From assembly GCF_023667495.1 (NCBI RefSeq), contig NZ_JAMOZL010000011.1, positions 1 through 64,000 on the forward strand: a stretch of 64,000 bases of DNA, in the 5' to 3' direction. The position numbers were made by a program, and so were the translations under genes. This DNA is from Dyadobacter sp. MSC1_007. GTDB lineage: Bacteria > Bacteroidota > Bacteroidia > Cytophagales > Spirosomataceae. The notes under the pieces are model-generated. The model did not search any database. It saw only the letters and a program-made list of their open reading frames with translations, and was not told the DNA's origin. Position 1 is the stretch's first letter. Each line of letters opens with the position of its first letter. This document shows, in pieces, positions 63,581-64,000 of this stretch.

Positions 63581-64000
63581 ATGTCAAGACATTACTACCC
63601 GGCTACCATTTGGGGAGCTATCCTCTTTCTCCATTTGCTGATTTCCGTTCCGGCGGGTGCTCAGGCGCTGGCTGTTAACCAGACAAACCAAGGCCATACC
63701 AATGCGCAACGCCAGGCAAAAACCTTGCTACTAAAAGACGCGATCAATGAGCTCAAACGCCATTTCCGGATAGATATCCTGTTCGACCCACAAGCTACAA
63801 ATGGCGTGCAGGTGGCCAACTTTCGTATTAACAAGCAATGGAATGTTGAAAAAAACCTCGACGAAATGCTCGCTCCGCTGGGCCTGACCTATAAAAAAGT
63901 CAACAAAAGCTCCTATCTGATCGTCGACCGTAGCGCCAGTACCAACAGTCTCGCACCGGGAACGATCAAAACCGCAGGCATTGAAAACCCCGCTGATTCT
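63581..64000 (+). CDS. STN-domain TonB receptor/transducer (5' end; runs off the window)
   Basis: The first 140 codons from the ATG at 63581. Signal peptide (ATIWGAILFLHLLISVPAGA), then the STN (secretin/TonB short N-terminal) domain: LLLKDAINELKRHFRIDILF, VANFRINKQWNVEKNLDEML, GLTYKKVNKSSYLIVDRSA. The rest (carboxypeptidase-regulatory, plug and barrel domains) is beyond position 64000. The STN domain contacts FecR in this sigma/anti-sigma/receptor relay. Confidence 0.85.
   Translation, partial: MSRHYYPATIWGAILFLHLLISVPAGAQALAVNQTNQGHTNAQRQAKTLLLKDAINELKRHFRIDILFDPQATNGVQVANFRINKQWNVEKNLDEMLAPLGLTYKKVNKSSYLIVDRSASTNSLAPGTIKTAGIENPADS

Overview
The window looks like chromosome of a Bacteroidota bacterium of the Cytophagales type; Dyadobacter or a close relative (Spirosomaceae) is my best guess, not proven. 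The reasons are a SusC/SusD pair, a type IX secretion C-terminal sorting protein, an ECF sigma/FecR/STN-TonB transducer cascade, a Reg_prop hybrid kinase, LytTR/LytS pairs, an ISAon1-type insertion sequence, TAnnTTTG promoters, and many small oxidoreductases paired with AraC regulators.

Layout. (1) 1-2100: an IS21-like element end, made of five ~23 bp repeats, cuts off a P-loop ATPase gene. About 1.2 kb without a recognisable gene follows, holding two copies of a composite promoter-like/repeat/hairpin element. (2) 2.1-22.5 kb: an accessory block of medium-chain and short-chain dehydrogenases, AraC/HxlR/Crp regulators, SnoaL-like and cupin proteins and a pair of yellow/MRJP-like propellers. 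It is littered with broken genes: epimerase, LysR, SDR, AraC and serine-resolvase remnants, and a SnoaL gene with an in-frame stop. (3) 22.5-25.3 kb: a third copy of the composite element, a complete ISAon1-family IS with an 8 bp target duplication, and the decayed N-terminal part of a tyrosine recombinase. (4) 25.5-36.2 kb: two LytS-type kinase/LytTR regulator pairs flanking a DUF1624 membrane acyltransferase, a P460-like cytochrome, a two-gene molybdenum hydroxylase and a collapsed AKR/AraC pair. The block ends at the C-terminal remnant of a tyrosine recombinase. (5) 36.3-38.3 kb: small membrane proteins and AraC/epimerase remnants. (6) 38.4-42 kb: a TonB receptor and PepSY membrane protein, probably for iron uptake. 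(7) 42-52.9 kb: a giant hybrid sensor kinase divergent from a SusC-SusD-DUF1735 operon. (8) 53-62 kb: mixed housekeeping or stress genes (acyltransferase, RibD-like reductase, TetR-SDR unit, cyclophilin-like lipoprotein, VOC proteins, macrodomain, BNR-repeat protein, T9SS cargo). (9) 61.9-64 kb: ECF sigma, FecR anti-sigma and the start of an STN-domain TonB receptor, which runs off the right edge.

How the genes work together. The SusC/SusD/DUF1735 operon would bind and import a glycan or other oligomer, and the divergent hybrid kinase is its likely sensor. The TonB receptor plus PepSY protein would handle a ferric chelate. Sigma, FecR and the STN receptor form a cell-surface signalling relay. 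The 2-23 kb block reads as repeated acquisition and decay of small redox enzymes with their own regulators. The three composite elements and two integrase fragments suggest that mobile-element recombination built this region. No CRISPR array, rRNA or confident tRNA was seen.
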